Source of the DNA: Azospirillum tabaci
GTDB lineage: Bacteria; Pseudomonadota; Alphaproteobacteria; Azospirillales; Azospirillaceae
NCBI RefSeq assembly: GCF_014596085.1
Contig: NZ_JACCJY010000030.1
Span: 1 to 64,000 of the forward strand
Reading direction: 5' to 3'
DNA length: 64,000 bases
This document shows, in pieces, positions 42,954 through 52,000 of this stretch. Position numbers and translations under genes: made by a program. The notes below the pieces were generated by a model. It saw only the letters and a program-made list of their open reading frames with translations. It did no database searches and was not told the origin of the DNA. Numbering within the stretch: the stretch's first letter is position 1; every line of letters starts with the position of its first letter.

Positions 42954-44012
42954 ATGACTTCGAACTCGCCGTTCCGGCTCGGTCGCCGCACCGTCCTTGC
43001 CGCCACCGTCGCGTCCCTCGGCTGCGCGTTGACGCGCCCGCTGCAGGCCGCCCAACCAGCAGCCGGTGCCGCGTTCGACCCGGCCTTGCTGGACCGAGCA
43101 ATCAAGCGGGCGGCGGGGCTCGACCAGATCCATGCGCTGGTGATCGGGCGGAATGGGGAGGTGGTGTCGGCGGAGGCTTTTCGGGGACCGGCGGTGAACC
43201 GCGCCGTGAACGTCAAGTCGGTGTCCAAGACCATCGCCGCCTCGCTCGCCGGCATCGCCATTGATCGCGGAGTCCTGAGGAGCGTCGATGTCACCCTCGT
43301 CGAGGCGGCGCCGGGACTGGTTCCGGCGGGCGTCGATCCGCGGGTGCGCCGAATCACCCTCGCCGACCTCTTGACCATGCAAGCCGGTCTGGAGCCGACC
43401 TCCGGGCTGGGCTACGGCCGCTGGATCAACAGCCGCAACTGGGTCGCCGACGCGCTGCGCCGTCCCTTCGTCACCGAGCCGGGCGCGCGGATGCTCTATT
43501 CGACCGGAAGCTACCACCTGCTGGGCGCGGCGCTGTCCAGCGCGTCGGGGCGCAGCCTGCTGGCCCTGGCGCGGGAGTGGCTGGGCGAGCCGCTGGGGAT
43601 CGAGGTGCCGTCCTGGACTCGCGACCCGCAGGGCTTCTACCTCGGCGGCAACAACATGGCGCTGTCGCCGCTCGACCTCTTCCGCTTCGGCGAGTTGTGG
43701 CGGCAGGGCGGCCTGTGGAACGGACGGCGCGTCATCAGTGCCGCCTGGGTGGAGGCATCCTGGGTGCCGCGCACGCGCTCCCCCTTCTCCGGCGACGACT
43801 ACGGGTACGGCTGGTTTCTCGCCGAGGCGAAGGGGCACCGCATCGCCTACGCGCGCGGCTATGGCGGGCAGATGCTCTATCTGGTGCCCGGCCTGGGGCT
43901 GACCGTCGTCGTCACCTCCGATCCTGGTCGGCCGGCGCGGTCGGATGGCCATGTCGGCCTCCTCAACGCCTTGCTGACCGACGCGATCATTCCGGCGGCG
44001 GAGATGGCCTGA
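42954..44012 (+). CDS. Tat-exported serine beta-lactamase-like hydrolase
   Basis: 352 residues. A twin-arginine type signal (LGRRTVLAATVASLG) leads to a beta-lactamase/class C-like domain. The catalytic SxxK is Ser89-Val-Ser-Lys92, and the YST of ARMLYSTGSYHLLG provides the tyrosine motif. Substrates of this broad family include peptides, esters and lactams, so no specific activity is claimed. ATG 42954 is chosen since it places the Tat motif at residue 10. Confidence 0.85.
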   Translation: MTSNSPFRLGRRTVLAATVASLGCALTRPLQAAQPAAGAAFDPALLDRAIKRAAGLDQIHALVIGRNGEVVSAEAFRGPAVNRAVNVKSVSKTIAASLAGIAIDRGVLRSVDVTLVEAAPGLVPAGVDPRVRRITLADLLTMQAGLEPTSGLGYGRWINSRNWVADALRRPFVTEPGARMLYSTGSYHLLGAALSSASGRSLLALAREWLGEPLGIEVPSWTRDPQGFYLGGNNMALSPLDLFRFGELWRQGGLWNGRRVISAAWVEASWVPRTRSPFSGDDYGYGWFLAEAKGHRIAYARGYGGQMLYLVPGLGLTVVVTSDPGRPARSDGHVGLLNALLTDAIIPAAEMA

Positions 44013-44024
44013 GAGGGCGGCGGG

Positions 44025-46565
44025 TCAGGCGGACAGCGCATCGCTGCGCAACCGCCGCATCACGTTCCGTCGCGGCAGCCAAGCCACCAGCACGGCCCCG
44101 GCCGCCGCCATCGCGGCGACGGTGCCGAGGAAGACGGCCAGGGGAAGAGCGCCTCCAGGCAGGGGAGCGCCCTCGGCAAGGCTGGCGACCACCGCCGCGC
44201 CGCCGACCCAGCCGAGCGGCACCGCGACCGCGGCGACCGCGGCACCCAGGATGGCGAACTCCAGCACCACCACCTGAACCATCGAACGCCGCCCGACCCC
44301 GAGGGCGTGCAGGATCGCCATCTCCTGAAGCCGCCGCCGCGCGCTGTTGGCGATGGCGCCGAGAAGGACCACGGCCGCCGCTCCAAGGGCAACAATGGAC
44401 ACGCCGTCGAGAAGCCCGCGCACGGTCCGGACGGTCGCCCCGAGCGTGTCCAACACCTCCGCCACGCGGATCGTGGGAGCTTGCGGGATCGCCTGCGCCA
44501 CCACCGCCTGCATCGCGGGAACCGCCTCGGATGAGGACCAGACGGCGGCGACGAGGCTGTGCGGCGGTGGTTCGGGAAAGGGAGACAGGAGGACCGGAAA
44601 GTCCAGCTCGAGCCGCGTCCAGTCGATGCGACGGAGGTTGGCGATCGTCGCGGTCACCGGGCCGCTCGCCAGGGCCAGGGTGACGCTGTCTCCCACCGCC
44701 AGCCTCAGCCGGCGGGCCACCTGCGCGTCCAGCGAGGCGAGCGGCGGACCGGCGTAACCCTCTGGCCACCAGCTTCCGGCCACGATCCGGTCGGTGGGGG
44801 CGGGGCGGTCGCGCCAGGACAGGCCACGGTCGCCGCGGACCGCCCAGCCGACGGAGCGCGGGACGTCCGCCTCGGTGATGGCGACGCCGTTGAGGCGGCT
44901 GATCCGGGCGTGCAGGAAGGGCGCCGTCTCGACTCGCCCGACGCCGGGCAGGGCGGAGAGGCGTGCGCTCAAGCGGCTGCCGTCCGGCGGGGGAATGTTC
45001 AGGACGACGACGGAGGGCGTCAGCGCCGGCAGGGTGGCCGCGACATGGCCGGTCGCCGACCGTCCGACCACGCCGACCGCCACCAGCAGCGTCAGGCCGA
45101 TGCCCAGCGCGACGGCCACGGGAATGGTCGGTGCACCGGGCCGCCCAAGGTTGGCGACGGCCAGCCGGACCACCGGTTTGCGCCCGCGCGCCAGCCGGCG
45201 GGCCACCCAGGCGAGTCCCCGCCCCAACAGGGCGAAGCCCGCCGCCACCAGCCCGGCGACAAGGAGGAAGCCGGCGACCGCGAGCGGCATTCCCGTCCAG
45301 GCGGCGAGAAGGCCGGCGAGCGCCAGCCCGAGCAGCGCGACGGCGCCACGGGTCCGCCATCGCAACGGCGGCGTCCGGTCATCCACCGCCCCCCGCCAGA
45401 TCGCGGCGGGGCTGGTCCCGGCGGCGCGGGCCAGCGGCGGCACGGCGCAGAGAAGCGCCGCCAGAAGCCCGACCGCCCCCGCCAGCAGCAGGGCCGCCGG
45501 ATCGACGGCGCCGCCCGTCTCCGGCATCCAGTCGAGCGGCAGGGCGCGCACCGCCGCTGCGGCCAGGGCGCCGCCGGTCCCCACGCCGATCAGCAGCGCC
45601 AGGCCGACCACCGCCAGCGTCTGCACCAGGAAGGCGGTGAAGAGCAGGCGCGGCGATCCGCCCACAGCCTTCAGTGTCGCCAGAACCGGCAGCCGTCGGG
45701 CGAGGTGTGCCGACAGCGCCCGGCCGATGCCGACGCCGCCGATCAGCAGGATGGACAGGGACCCGAGAAGGAACAGCGCGCGGACGAGGTGAACGGTGCG
45801 GTCCACGCCCGGAATGCCGTGCGAGGCATCGACGATCCGCCATCCGGCGTCGGGGAAACGGCGCTCCAGATCGCGCAGGACGGTGTCGGACGGGACCGTC
45901 TCCGGCAGGACGAGGCGATAATACCAGTAGACGGGCATCCCCGGCTCGGCGAGGCCCGTCGCGTCCAATGCCCGGCGGTCGATGACGACGCGCGGGCCGA
46001 GGGAGAAGGCGCGGAAGGCCCGGTCCGGCTCATGCTCCAGAACGGCGCGGATCGCGACTTCGGTGGCACCAAGCCGCAGCCGGTCGCCGACGCCCAGCGC
46101 CAGCGCGTCGAGGAGGTCGGCGGACACCGCCGCTCCCCATCGCCCGTCCCGCTGGGCCAGCGCCTCGGCGAGGGACGCGGCGCCGGACACCGTCGCCATG
46201 CCGACCAGCGGGTAGCTTTCTTCGATCGCCTTCAGCTCGATCAGGGCGCGGGCGCTGCCGGTCACCGTCGAGGCGACGGGCCGCAACTCCGCCGTCTCGC
46301 CGACCCTGCCCATCGTGTCGAGGACGGCCCTCTGCTCCGGCGTGGCCGGTGCGTGGAACAGGCGCAGGGACAGATCGCCGCCGACCGCCTCGCGCGCGGT
46401 GGCCCGCATCCCCTCCAGCACGCCGCCGCTGAGCGAGCCGACGGCGGCCATCATGGCGGTCCCCAGCGCCACCCCCAGGACGACGATCCAAAGTCCGGCG
46501 ACGCCGCCCCGCAGGTCCCGCCAAGCCAGCCGCAACGCGATGCGCAGATGAGTCATGGCGGACAT
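44025..46565 (-). CDS. FtsX-like ABC transporter permease (YbbP type)
   Basis: 846 residues with two FtsX domains: an N-terminal membrane segment, large periplasmic loop, three segments near 260-370, further segments near 400-510, a second periplasmic loop, and three at the C-terminus (730-840) ending in MRRLRSDALSA. It resembles YbbP-type permeases of lipoprotein or toxin-release exporters. A YbbA-like ATPase normally lies next to it; none is found on either side. The start may be ATG 46556. Confidence 0.85.
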   Translation of the reverse strand: MSAMTHLRIALRLAWRDLRGGVAGLWIVVLGVALGTAMMAAVGSLSGGVLEGMRATAREAVGGDLSLRLFHAPATPEQRAVLDTMGRVGETAELRPVASTVTGSARALIELKAIEESYPLVGMATVSGAASLAEALAQRDGRWGAAVSADLLDALALGVGDRLRLGATEVAIRAVLEHEPDRAFRAFSLGPRVVIDRRALDATGLAEPGMPVYWYYRLVLPETVPSDTVLRDLERRFPDAGWRIVDASHGIPGVDRTVHLVRALFLLGSLSILLIGGVGIGRALSAHLARRLPVLATLKAVGGSPRLLFTAFLVQTLAVVGLALLIGVGTGGALAAAAVRALPLDWMPETGGAVDPAALLLAGAVGLLAALLCAVPPLARAAGTSPAAIWRGAVDDRTPPLRWRTRGAVALLGLALAGLLAAWTGMPLAVAGFLLVAGLVAAGFALLGRGLAWVARRLARGRKPVVRLAVANLGRPGAPTIPVAVALGIGLTLLVAVGVVGRSATGHVAATLPALTPSVVVLNIPPPDGSRLSARLSALPGVGRVETAPFLHARISRLNGVAITEADVPRSVGWAVRGDRGLSWRDRPAPTDRIVAGSWWPEGYAGPPLASLDAQVARRLRLAVGDSVTLALASGPVTATIANLRRIDWTRLELDFPVLLSPFPEPPPHSLVAAVWSSSEAVPAMQAVVAQAIPQAPTIRVAEVLDTLGATVRTVRGLLDGVSIVALGAAAVVLLGAIANSARRRLQEMAILHALGVGRRSMVQVVVLEFAILGAAVAAVAVPLGWVGGAAVVASLAEGAPLPGGALPLAVFLGTVAAMAAAGAVLVAWLPRRNVMRRLRSDALSA

Positions 46566-46612
46566 ATCGTGAAGGTCCCGCCGGCCGGCAACCGGTTCCG
46601 TTGCCTACGACG

Positions 46613-46753
46613 CCCCTCTCCCGTCCCGGGAGAGGGAAGGGGCCCACGCGAAGCGTGGGAAGGGTGAGGGTGAAGCCGAGAATCAGCGCCCTGATCCTCG
46701 CACGACCCTCACCCGGCGCCTTCGGCGCCACCCTCTCCCGGGGCGGGAGAGGG
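46613..46753. repeat. Intergenic palindromic repeat, copy B
   Basis: About 140 bp with the CCCTCTCCCGTCCCGGGAG hairpin at one end, GGGTGAGGGT and ACCCGGCGCC arms inside, and the CCCTCTCCCG/CGGGAGAGGG hairpin at the other end. Its right part is read as the C-terminal codons of the thioesterase gene, so here the repeat has entered a coding sequence. Confidence 0.9.
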
Positions 46754-47263
46754 ATTGGGCGCCAGATGCAGCCGCCGCCGGTGGCGGGGCGGCAGGGGAT
46801 GGGCGGACTGAACCGCCGCCAGGGCGCTCAGGCGCTCCGCCAGGGCGGGCGGGAAGGGCGTCACCTTGCGGGTGCCCAGATCGACGTGGATCGACAGCTG
46901 TTCCATGGTCGCCGCGACCGTCCCGTCGTCGGCCCGCCGTATCTCCAGCAGGCTCAGCAGCCGCTTGTCGTCGGCGTCGAGCAGCCGCAAGGCCACCTGC
47001 AAGGGCGTGCCGGCGCGCAGCTCCCGCCGGTAATGCACCGCCACGTCGACGACGAACAGGCCGAACCCCTCGTCCCGCGTGTAGGTCTCGCCCAGTCCCC
47101 ACTGCTCCATCAGGGCGTAGCCGACCTCGTCGAACAGGGCGACATAGCGCACCATGTTCATGTGGCCGTAGAGGTCGATCCAGCTCTCGTCGACGGTGTG
47201 CACGCCGGACAGCAGGATGTCGGACGGCAAGATGTCCGCCGGCAGGGCGTGGTCCTGGGTCAT
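46709..47263 (-). CDS. Hotdog-fold acyl-CoA thioesterase
   Basis: 184 residues. The 4HBT signature is VDESWIDLYGHMNMVRYVALFDEVGYAL with the active-site Asp/His/Asn region, followed by FVVDVAVHYRRELRAGTPLQV. It resembles betainyl-CoA-type thioesterases linked to carnitine degradation, but the substrate is not shown. The last 15 residues (SPAPGEGGAEGAG) come from palindromic repeat B and are probably not functional. It follows the LysR gene by 9 bases. Confidence 0.85.
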   Translation of the reverse strand: MTQDHALPADILPSDILLSGVHTVDESWIDLYGHMNMVRYVALFDEVGYALMEQWGLGETYTRDEGFGLFVVDVAVHYRRELRAGTPLQVALRLLDADDKRLLSLLEIRRADDGTVAATMEQLSIHVDLGTRKVTPFPPALAERLSALAAVQSAHPLPPRHRRRLHLAPNPSPAPGEGGAEGAG

Positions 47264-47272
47264 GGAAATGCC

Positions 47273-48178
47273 TTAGAGGGGGGAGGTCTGGTCCGGCGGG
47301 AACACGCCGCGCAGCCATTGCCGGATGGCGGAGATGACCGGCGTGTTCCAGCGGTGGACCGGGGCGATGAAGTAATAGCCGCCGATGGTGACGTTGCTGT
47401 CGACCATCTCCACCAACTCGCCGTTGGCCAGCGGCTCGGTCACCAGCAGGTCGCTGACCAGCGCCACCCCGCGCCCCAGCCGGGCGGCCTCGATGGTCAG
47501 ATGCGCCTGCCACAGCCGGGGGCCGCGCAGCCGGGGGATGTCGGCGATGCCGGCCTCCTCCAGCCAGGCTTCCCACATGCCGGTGGACTGCTCGTGGATC
47601 AGCGGCAGGCCGACGAGGTCAGCGGGCGTGCGCACGTCGGGGTAGCGCGCCTTGAACTCCGGGCTGGCGATGGCGAGGATGCGCGGCCGCGCGAACATCT
47701 CCGAGCGCAGCCCGTCGGCGACGGAGCCGCCGTCCTCCAGATACATGATCTCCGCGTCGGCCTCCTCCCGGCTGAAGTCGGGGCGGGTCGAGGTCGGCTG
47801 AAGGATCACCTCCCGCCCGGTCAGCGCCTCCTCCAACTCCGGCAGGCGGGCGAGCAGGCAACGCGAGGCCAGCCCGGCGAGGCAGCAGATGTGCACCGCC
47901 TCCATCCCGCCGTTGCGCAGCTCGTTGCTGGCCTCGCCGATCAGGTCGAAGGCGCGGCGGAGCTGGGCGGCGTAGCGGATGCCCTCGCGGGTCAGGGACA
48001 GGCCGCGCCCCGACTTCGCCACCAGCTTCACCCCCACCGCCTGCTCCAGATTCTGGATGTGGCGCGACACCACCGTGTGGGACACCGCCAGTTCGTCGGC
48101 GGCGGCCCGCACCGTGCCCTGACGGGCGAAGATGTCGAAGGCGCGGAGGGCGAGAAGGGGCGGAAGGCGGCGCGCCAT
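47273..48178 (-). CDS. LysR-type transcriptional regulator (GcvA-like)
   Basis: 301 residues. The N-terminal winged helix-turn-helix is LRAFDIFARQGTVRAAADEL and VSHTVVSRHIQNLEQAVGVK; the rest is the effector domain (FIAPVHRWNTPVISAIRQWL at the end). It is in the catabolic cluster and two LysR-type boxes lie at 49676-49737, so it probably controls the divergent CoA-transferase and thiolase operons in response to a pathway acid or CoA ester. Confidence 0.9.
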   Translation of the reverse strand: MARRLPPLLALRAFDIFARQGTVRAAADELAVSHTVVSRHIQNLEQAVGVKLVAKSGRGLSLTREGIRYAAQLRRAFDLIGEASNELRNGGMEAVHICCLAGLASRCLLARLPELEEALTGREVILQPTSTRPDFSREEADAEIMYLEDGGSVADGLRSEMFARPRILAIASPEFKARYPDVRTPADLVGLPLIHEQSTGMWEAWLEEAGIADIPRLRGPRLWQAHLTIEAARLGRGVALVSDLLVTEPLANGELVEMVDSNVTIGGYYFIAPVHRWNTPVISAIRQWLRGVFPPDQTSPL

Positions 48179-48315
48179 GCGGACCTTTGGGCTGTGGACG
48201 GAAGCCGGAGCGAGGCTGGGAGCGATCCCGGCGGCAGTATGAAACATTTCCGCCAGCACCGCACGCGCCCCTTCGCCACCCGCCGCCCGCCGTTCTCCCC
48301 CCGCGCCGCCGGCCA

Positions 48316-49518
48316 TCACACCACCGCGTCGCGACGGAAGGCGCCAATCTCGTCGGGGCTGAAGCCGAGATCCGCCAGGATGGCGTCGGTGTGCTCGCCC
48401 AGCCGCGGCGCCGGGCTCTCCGCGGGCAGGGGGGCTTCCGGCATGGTGATCGGCACGGCGGCGAAGCGCTTGCCGGAGCCCTCCGGCACCTCCACAACCA
48501 TCTTGCGGTGGACCACCTGGGGATCGTTCAGCGCGTCCGGCACGCTGTTGATCGGGCTGGCCGGCACGTCGGCGTCCTCCATAGCGTCCAGCCACGCGTC
48601 GCGCCCACGGGTGAGGAAGACCTCGCGGAGCAGCGGCTCCAGCTCCGCGTGGTTGGCGTTGCGGGCCGAGCCTGTGGGGAAGCGCGGGTCGAACAGCAGA
48701 TGCTCCAGCCCCATGGCGCGGCACATCCGGTCCCACTGCTCGTTGGTGTCGACGCAGATGGCGATCGGCTTGTCGGCGGTGGGGAAGGCCTGGAAGGGGG
48801 CGATCAGCGGGTGGCGGCTGCCCAGCGCCCGCGGCGTCTCCCCGGCGTTCAGGAAACGGGCGATGGCGTTCTCCATCAGGGCGAGCTGGCAATCCAGCAT
48901 CGCCACGTCGATGAAGCTGCCCTCGCCGCTGCTCGCCCGCTTCTGCAGGGCGGCGAGGATGCCGACGGCGGCGAACAGGCTGGACCCGATGTCGCCGATC
49001 GACGCGCCGACCCGGCAGGGATCGCCGCCCGGCTCGCCGGTGATGCTCATCATCCCGGACATCGCCTGGGCCACCACGTCGAAGCAGGGCCGGTGGCGGT
49101 AGGGGCCGTCCTGCCCGAAACCGGAGATCGAGGCGTAGACCAGCCGCGGATTGACCGCCTTCAGATCGTTGTAGCCCAGCCCCAGCCGGTCCATCGCCCC
49201 GGCCCGGTTGTTCTCCACCAGCACGTCGCAGGTGGCGACGATTTTCTTGAAAATCTCCTTCCCCTTTTCCTCCTTCAAGTTGAGCGTCAGACTCCGCTTG
49301 TTGCGGTTGACGCTGAGGAAGTAAATGCTTTCCTCGTCGCTGAAGGGGGCAATGATGCGGGTGAAATCGCCCTTGCCGGGACGCTCGATCTTGATGACCT
49401 CCGCCCCCAGCGCGCCGAGCAGCCACGTGCTGTAGGGGCCGGCCAACATGTGCGTGAGATCGACCACGCGCACGCCGGCCAAGGGGCCTTCGCGGCGTTG
49501 CGTATCGGTGTTGAGCAT
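48316..49518 (-). CDS. Family III CoA-transferase (CaiB/Frc type)
   Basis: 400 residues. N-terminal GVRVVDLTHMLAGPYSTWLLGALGAEVIKIERPG (part), the GASIGDIGSSLFAAVGILAAL segment whose Asp176 is the likely catalytic aspartate, and the C-terminal HTDAILADLGFSPDEI motif are typical. It transfers CoA between organic acids. It would activate the acid imported by the cluster's ABC transporter. A 137-base gap separates it from LysR. Confidence 0.92.
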   Translation of the reverse strand: MLNTDTQRREGPLAGVRVVDLTHMLAGPYSTWLLGALGAEVIKIERPGKGDFTRIIAPFSDEESIYFLSVNRNKRSLTLNLKEEKGKEIFKKIVATCDVLVENNRAGAMDRLGLGYNDLKAVNPRLVYASISGFGQDGPYRHRPCFDVVAQAMSGMMSITGEPGGDPCRVGASIGDIGSSLFAAVGILAALQKRASSGEGSFIDVAMLDCQLALMENAIARFLNAGETPRALGSRHPLIAPFQAFPTADKPIAICVDTNEQWDRMCRAMGLEHLLFDPRFPTGSARNANHAELEPLLREVFLTRGRDAWLDAMEDADVPASPINSVPDALNDPQVVHRKMVVEVPEGSGKRFAAVPITMPEAPLPAESPAPRLGEHTDAILADLGFSPDEIGAFRRDAVV

Positions 49519-49961
49519 GCATGATCCTTCGGATGGCCGGGCGCCGCGCAGGCGGTCCGGGCGGGGCCGCGCGCCCGGCTGGAAACCGGTCCAGTCCAGG
49601 GCGGCGGCGGGAATGCGACACCCAAAGGCTTGCGCCACCGCGCCCGGAAAACAATCGCTTAGTTTGGCCCAATCCGGTGCATGGAAGGCACCGTTCCGCG
49701 GATTCGTTGGGGGCAGCATTGGTGCGTTCCGTGCACCGGACCGCATCGTTTTTTCTGCTTGTGACACGAACTGTGTCCGGTAGTCTTGATCTTGCCGGGA
49801 GCGGATCGGCCTGATCGAAATCTCTGCCGGCCACCGGATAGTCTTCATGATTTCCGAGGCTGGCGGCCTCTTTACTCTCATCGCCTGTCCAATGAAGCCG
49901 CTCGGCGCGCGTCGCGGCAGCGATGCGCGGCCTTCCACAACCAGGAAAGGACAACCCGCGC
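49519..49961. promoter_or_regulatory. Divergent catabolic promoter region with two LysR-type boxes
   Basis: This 443-base region between the CoA-transferase and thiolase genes has no supported gene. It contains two dyads of the same design: GGTGC-N7-GCACC at 49676-49692 and at 49721-49737, each with the T-N11-A core of LysR sites, 45 bases apart centre to centre. A GACAC-N5-GTGTC dyad lies near 49762. Confidence 0.72.
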
Positions 49962-51128
49962 GTGATCGATCTTTCGGGAAAGGCGGCCATCGCCGGCGTT
50001 TTTGAATCGCCCCGCCGGGATGCGCCGCGCGTCCATCCCTTCGCCCTTCAGATGGAGTGCATCCTCGGCGCGCTCGACGACGCCGGGCTGACGCTGAAAG
50101 ACGTGGACGGGCTGTGCGCGGCCTCCGGCGACTGGGCCGAGGGCGGCAGCACCATGGATGTGGTCGAACTGGCCGAATACATCGGGATCGCGCCGACCTA
50201 CGTGAACAGCACCGACGTCGGCGGCTGCTCCTACATCCTCCAGGCCGGGCAGGCGGCGGCGGCCATCGCCACCGGGCTGGCCGAGGTGGTGGTCATCAGC
50301 TACGCCGCCTGCCCGCGCTGGTGGCCACTGAGCAGCCCCTCCTTCGACCCCTTCGTCTTCCCCGCCGGCCCCGGCCAGTACGAGATCCCCTACGCGCCGA
50401 CGCTGATTTCGACCTACGGCCTGTTCGCCCGTCGCCATATGGACCTCTACGGCACCACGCCGGAACAGCTTGCCCAGGTGGCCGTGACCTTCCGCGAGCA
50501 CGCCGCGCAGAACCCCAACGCCCGGCTGCGCAAGCCGATCACGGTGGACGACGTGCTGGCCTCGCCGATGATCGCCTCGCCGCTGCACCGGCTGGACTGC
50601 TGCGTGGTGACCGACGGCGGTGGCGCCGTCGTGATGACCAGCCGGGAGCGGGCGCGCGACCTGAAGAAGCCGCCGGTCCATCTGGTCGGTTACGGGGCCG
50701 CCGTGGCGCGCACCCAGAACAGCCAGATTCCCGACGACCTGACCACCCCGGCGGCGCTGTCCGGCCCGCGCGCCTTCGCCATGGCCGGGGTGACCCCCGG
50801 CGAGATCGACGTGGCGCAGATCTACGACGCCTTCACCATCACGCCGATGCTGGCGCTGGAGGATCTGGGCTTCTGCGGGCGGGGCGAGAGCGGCGCCTTC
50901 GTCGCGGACGGCAACCTGACGCTGGGCGGCAGCTTGCCGACCAACACCGACGGCGGCGGCCTGTCGTCCAACCATCCCGGCAAGCGCGGCATCTTCACCT
51001 TGATCGAGAGCGTCCGCCAGCTGCGCGGCGAGGGGCCGGGCGTCCAGGTGCCCGACGCCCGCCTCGCTCTGGCCCATGGGCTGGGCGGCACCTTCTGCTC
51101 CGCCGCCACCGCCATCCTTGCCCGGTAA
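49962..51128 (+). CDS. Thiolase-like acetyl-CoA acetyltransferase / lipid-transfer protein family
   Basis: 388 residues from GTG (an ATG at 49923 is an in-frame alternative). SCP-x type thiolase fold: YVNSTDVGGCSYILQAGQAA with the nucleophile-region Cys, DGGGAVVMTSRERARDL, QIYDAFTITPMLALEDLGF, SSNHPGKRG and LAHGLGGTFCSAATAIL. It probably works with the following DUF35 protein, as in steroid and CoA-ester degradation where such pairs act as aldolases or thiolases. Confidence 0.88.
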   Translation: MIDLSGKAAIAGVFESPRRDAPRVHPFALQMECILGALDDAGLTLKDVDGLCAASGDWAEGGSTMDVVELAEYIGIAPTYVNSTDVGGCSYILQAGQAAAAIATGLAEVVVISYAACPRWWPLSSPSFDPFVFPAGPGQYEIPYAPTLISTYGLFARRHMDLYGTTPEQLAQVAVTFREHAAQNPNARLRKPITVDDVLASPMIASPLHRLDCCVVTDGGGAVVMTSRERARDLKKPPVHLVGYGAAVARTQNSQIPDDLTTPAALSGPRAFAMAGVTPGEIDVAQIYDAFTITPMLALEDLGFCGRGESGAFVADGNLTLGGSLPTNTDGGGLSSNHPGKRGIFTLIESVRQLRGEGPGVQVPDARLALAHGLGGTFCSAATAILAR

Positions 51129-51136
51129 GGTGCCTG

Positions 51137-51538
51137 ATGACTGCCATGACCATCCCGCCCGTCCAGGACGAGACCTCCGCCCCCTTCTGGGAGGCTGCGC
51201 GCGAGGGGCGCTTCCTGATCCAGCGCTGCCCGGAGACTGGGCGGTTCCAGTGGTACCCGCGCGCCCATTCCATCCACGCTCCGCACGCCCGCCCGGAGTG
51301 GGTCGAGGCCAGCGGGCGCGGCGAACTGCTGACCTATTCGGTCGTCCATCGCGGCAACCAGCGCGGCGATCCCTACGTCTGCGCCCTGATCCGGCTGGAG
51401 GAGGGCGTCACCGTCTTCTCCCGCGTCGAGGGGGTGGCGGAGGCCGACCTGCGGGCCGGGCTGCCGCTCGCCGTGGCCTTCCACCAGCTCGACGATGCGA
51501 CCAGCCTTCCCGTGTTCCGCCCGCGGACTCCCGACTGA
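51137..51538 (+). CDS. DUF35 OB-fold protein, partner of the thiolase
   Basis: 133 residues: an N-terminal rubredoxin-like part followed by an OB-fold (RGELLTYSVVHRGNQRGDPYVCALIRLEEG in part). The usual CxxC zinc knuckle is degenerate: RCPETGRFQWYPR has only one Cys, and no second pair is evident, so zinc binding is doubtful. Such proteins form complexes with SCP-x type thiolases. It is 8 bases after the thiolase gene. Confidence 0.85.
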   Translation: MTAMTIPPVQDETSAPFWEAAREGRFLIQRCPETGRFQWYPRAHSIHAPHARPEWVEASGRGELLTYSVVHRGNQRGDPYVCALIRLEEGVTVFSRVEGVAEADLRAGLPLAVAFHQLDDATSLPVFRPRTPD

Positions 51539-51550
51539 GGGTGCCCTAGA

Positions 51551-52000
51551 ATGACCGCCATCCATCTCGACGACATCACGCCGGGCGACCGGATGCGCTC
51601 CTCGCGCGTCACCGTCACCGAGGCGCACATCGTCTGGTTCGCCGGGCTGACCGGCGACTTCAACCCGCTGCACATGGACGCCGAGGCCGCCAAGGCCAAT
51701 GGCTTCGGGCGGACCATCGCCCACGGCATGCTGACCCACTCGCTCAGCACCGGGCTGCGCTCCGCCATCGACGACTGGGCGATCCTCGCCTTCCTGGAGA
51801 CGCGCCGCCGCTTCGTCGGCCCGGTCTTCGCCGGCGATACCGTGCATTACGAGGCGGAGGTGGCGGAGGTCCGCCCCAGCGCCTCCAAGCCCGACCGCGG
51901 CATCGTCCGCGTCGCCATCACCGTGAAGAACCAGCGCGGCGAGACCGTGCAGGAGGGCGAGGACGTGCTCTCCATCGCCCGCAAGGAGGCGCAGGCATGA
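51551..52000 (+). CDS. MaoC-family (R)-specific dehydratase/hydratase
   Basis: 149 residues, hotdog fold. The catalytic pattern is FAGLTGDFNPLHMD (Asp and His) with FGRTIAHGML. It would hydrate an enoyl-CoA or dehydrate a hydroxyacyl-CoA. It overlaps the SDR gene by ATGA. Confidence 0.9.
   Translation: MTAIHLDDITPGDRMRSSRVTVTEAHIVWFAGLTGDFNPLHMDAEAAKANGFGRTIAHGMLTHSLSTGLRSAIDDWAILAFLETRRRFVGPVFAGDTVHYEAEVAEVRPSASKPDRGIVRVAITVKNQRGETVQEGEDVLSIARKEAQA

Noticed and set aside
47273..49990. Single 905-codon frame covering LysR and the CoA-transferase region
   Set aside because: Only the part from 48178 down encodes LysR. The upstream part is an out-of-frame shadow of the CoA-transferase, so it is not a fusion protein.
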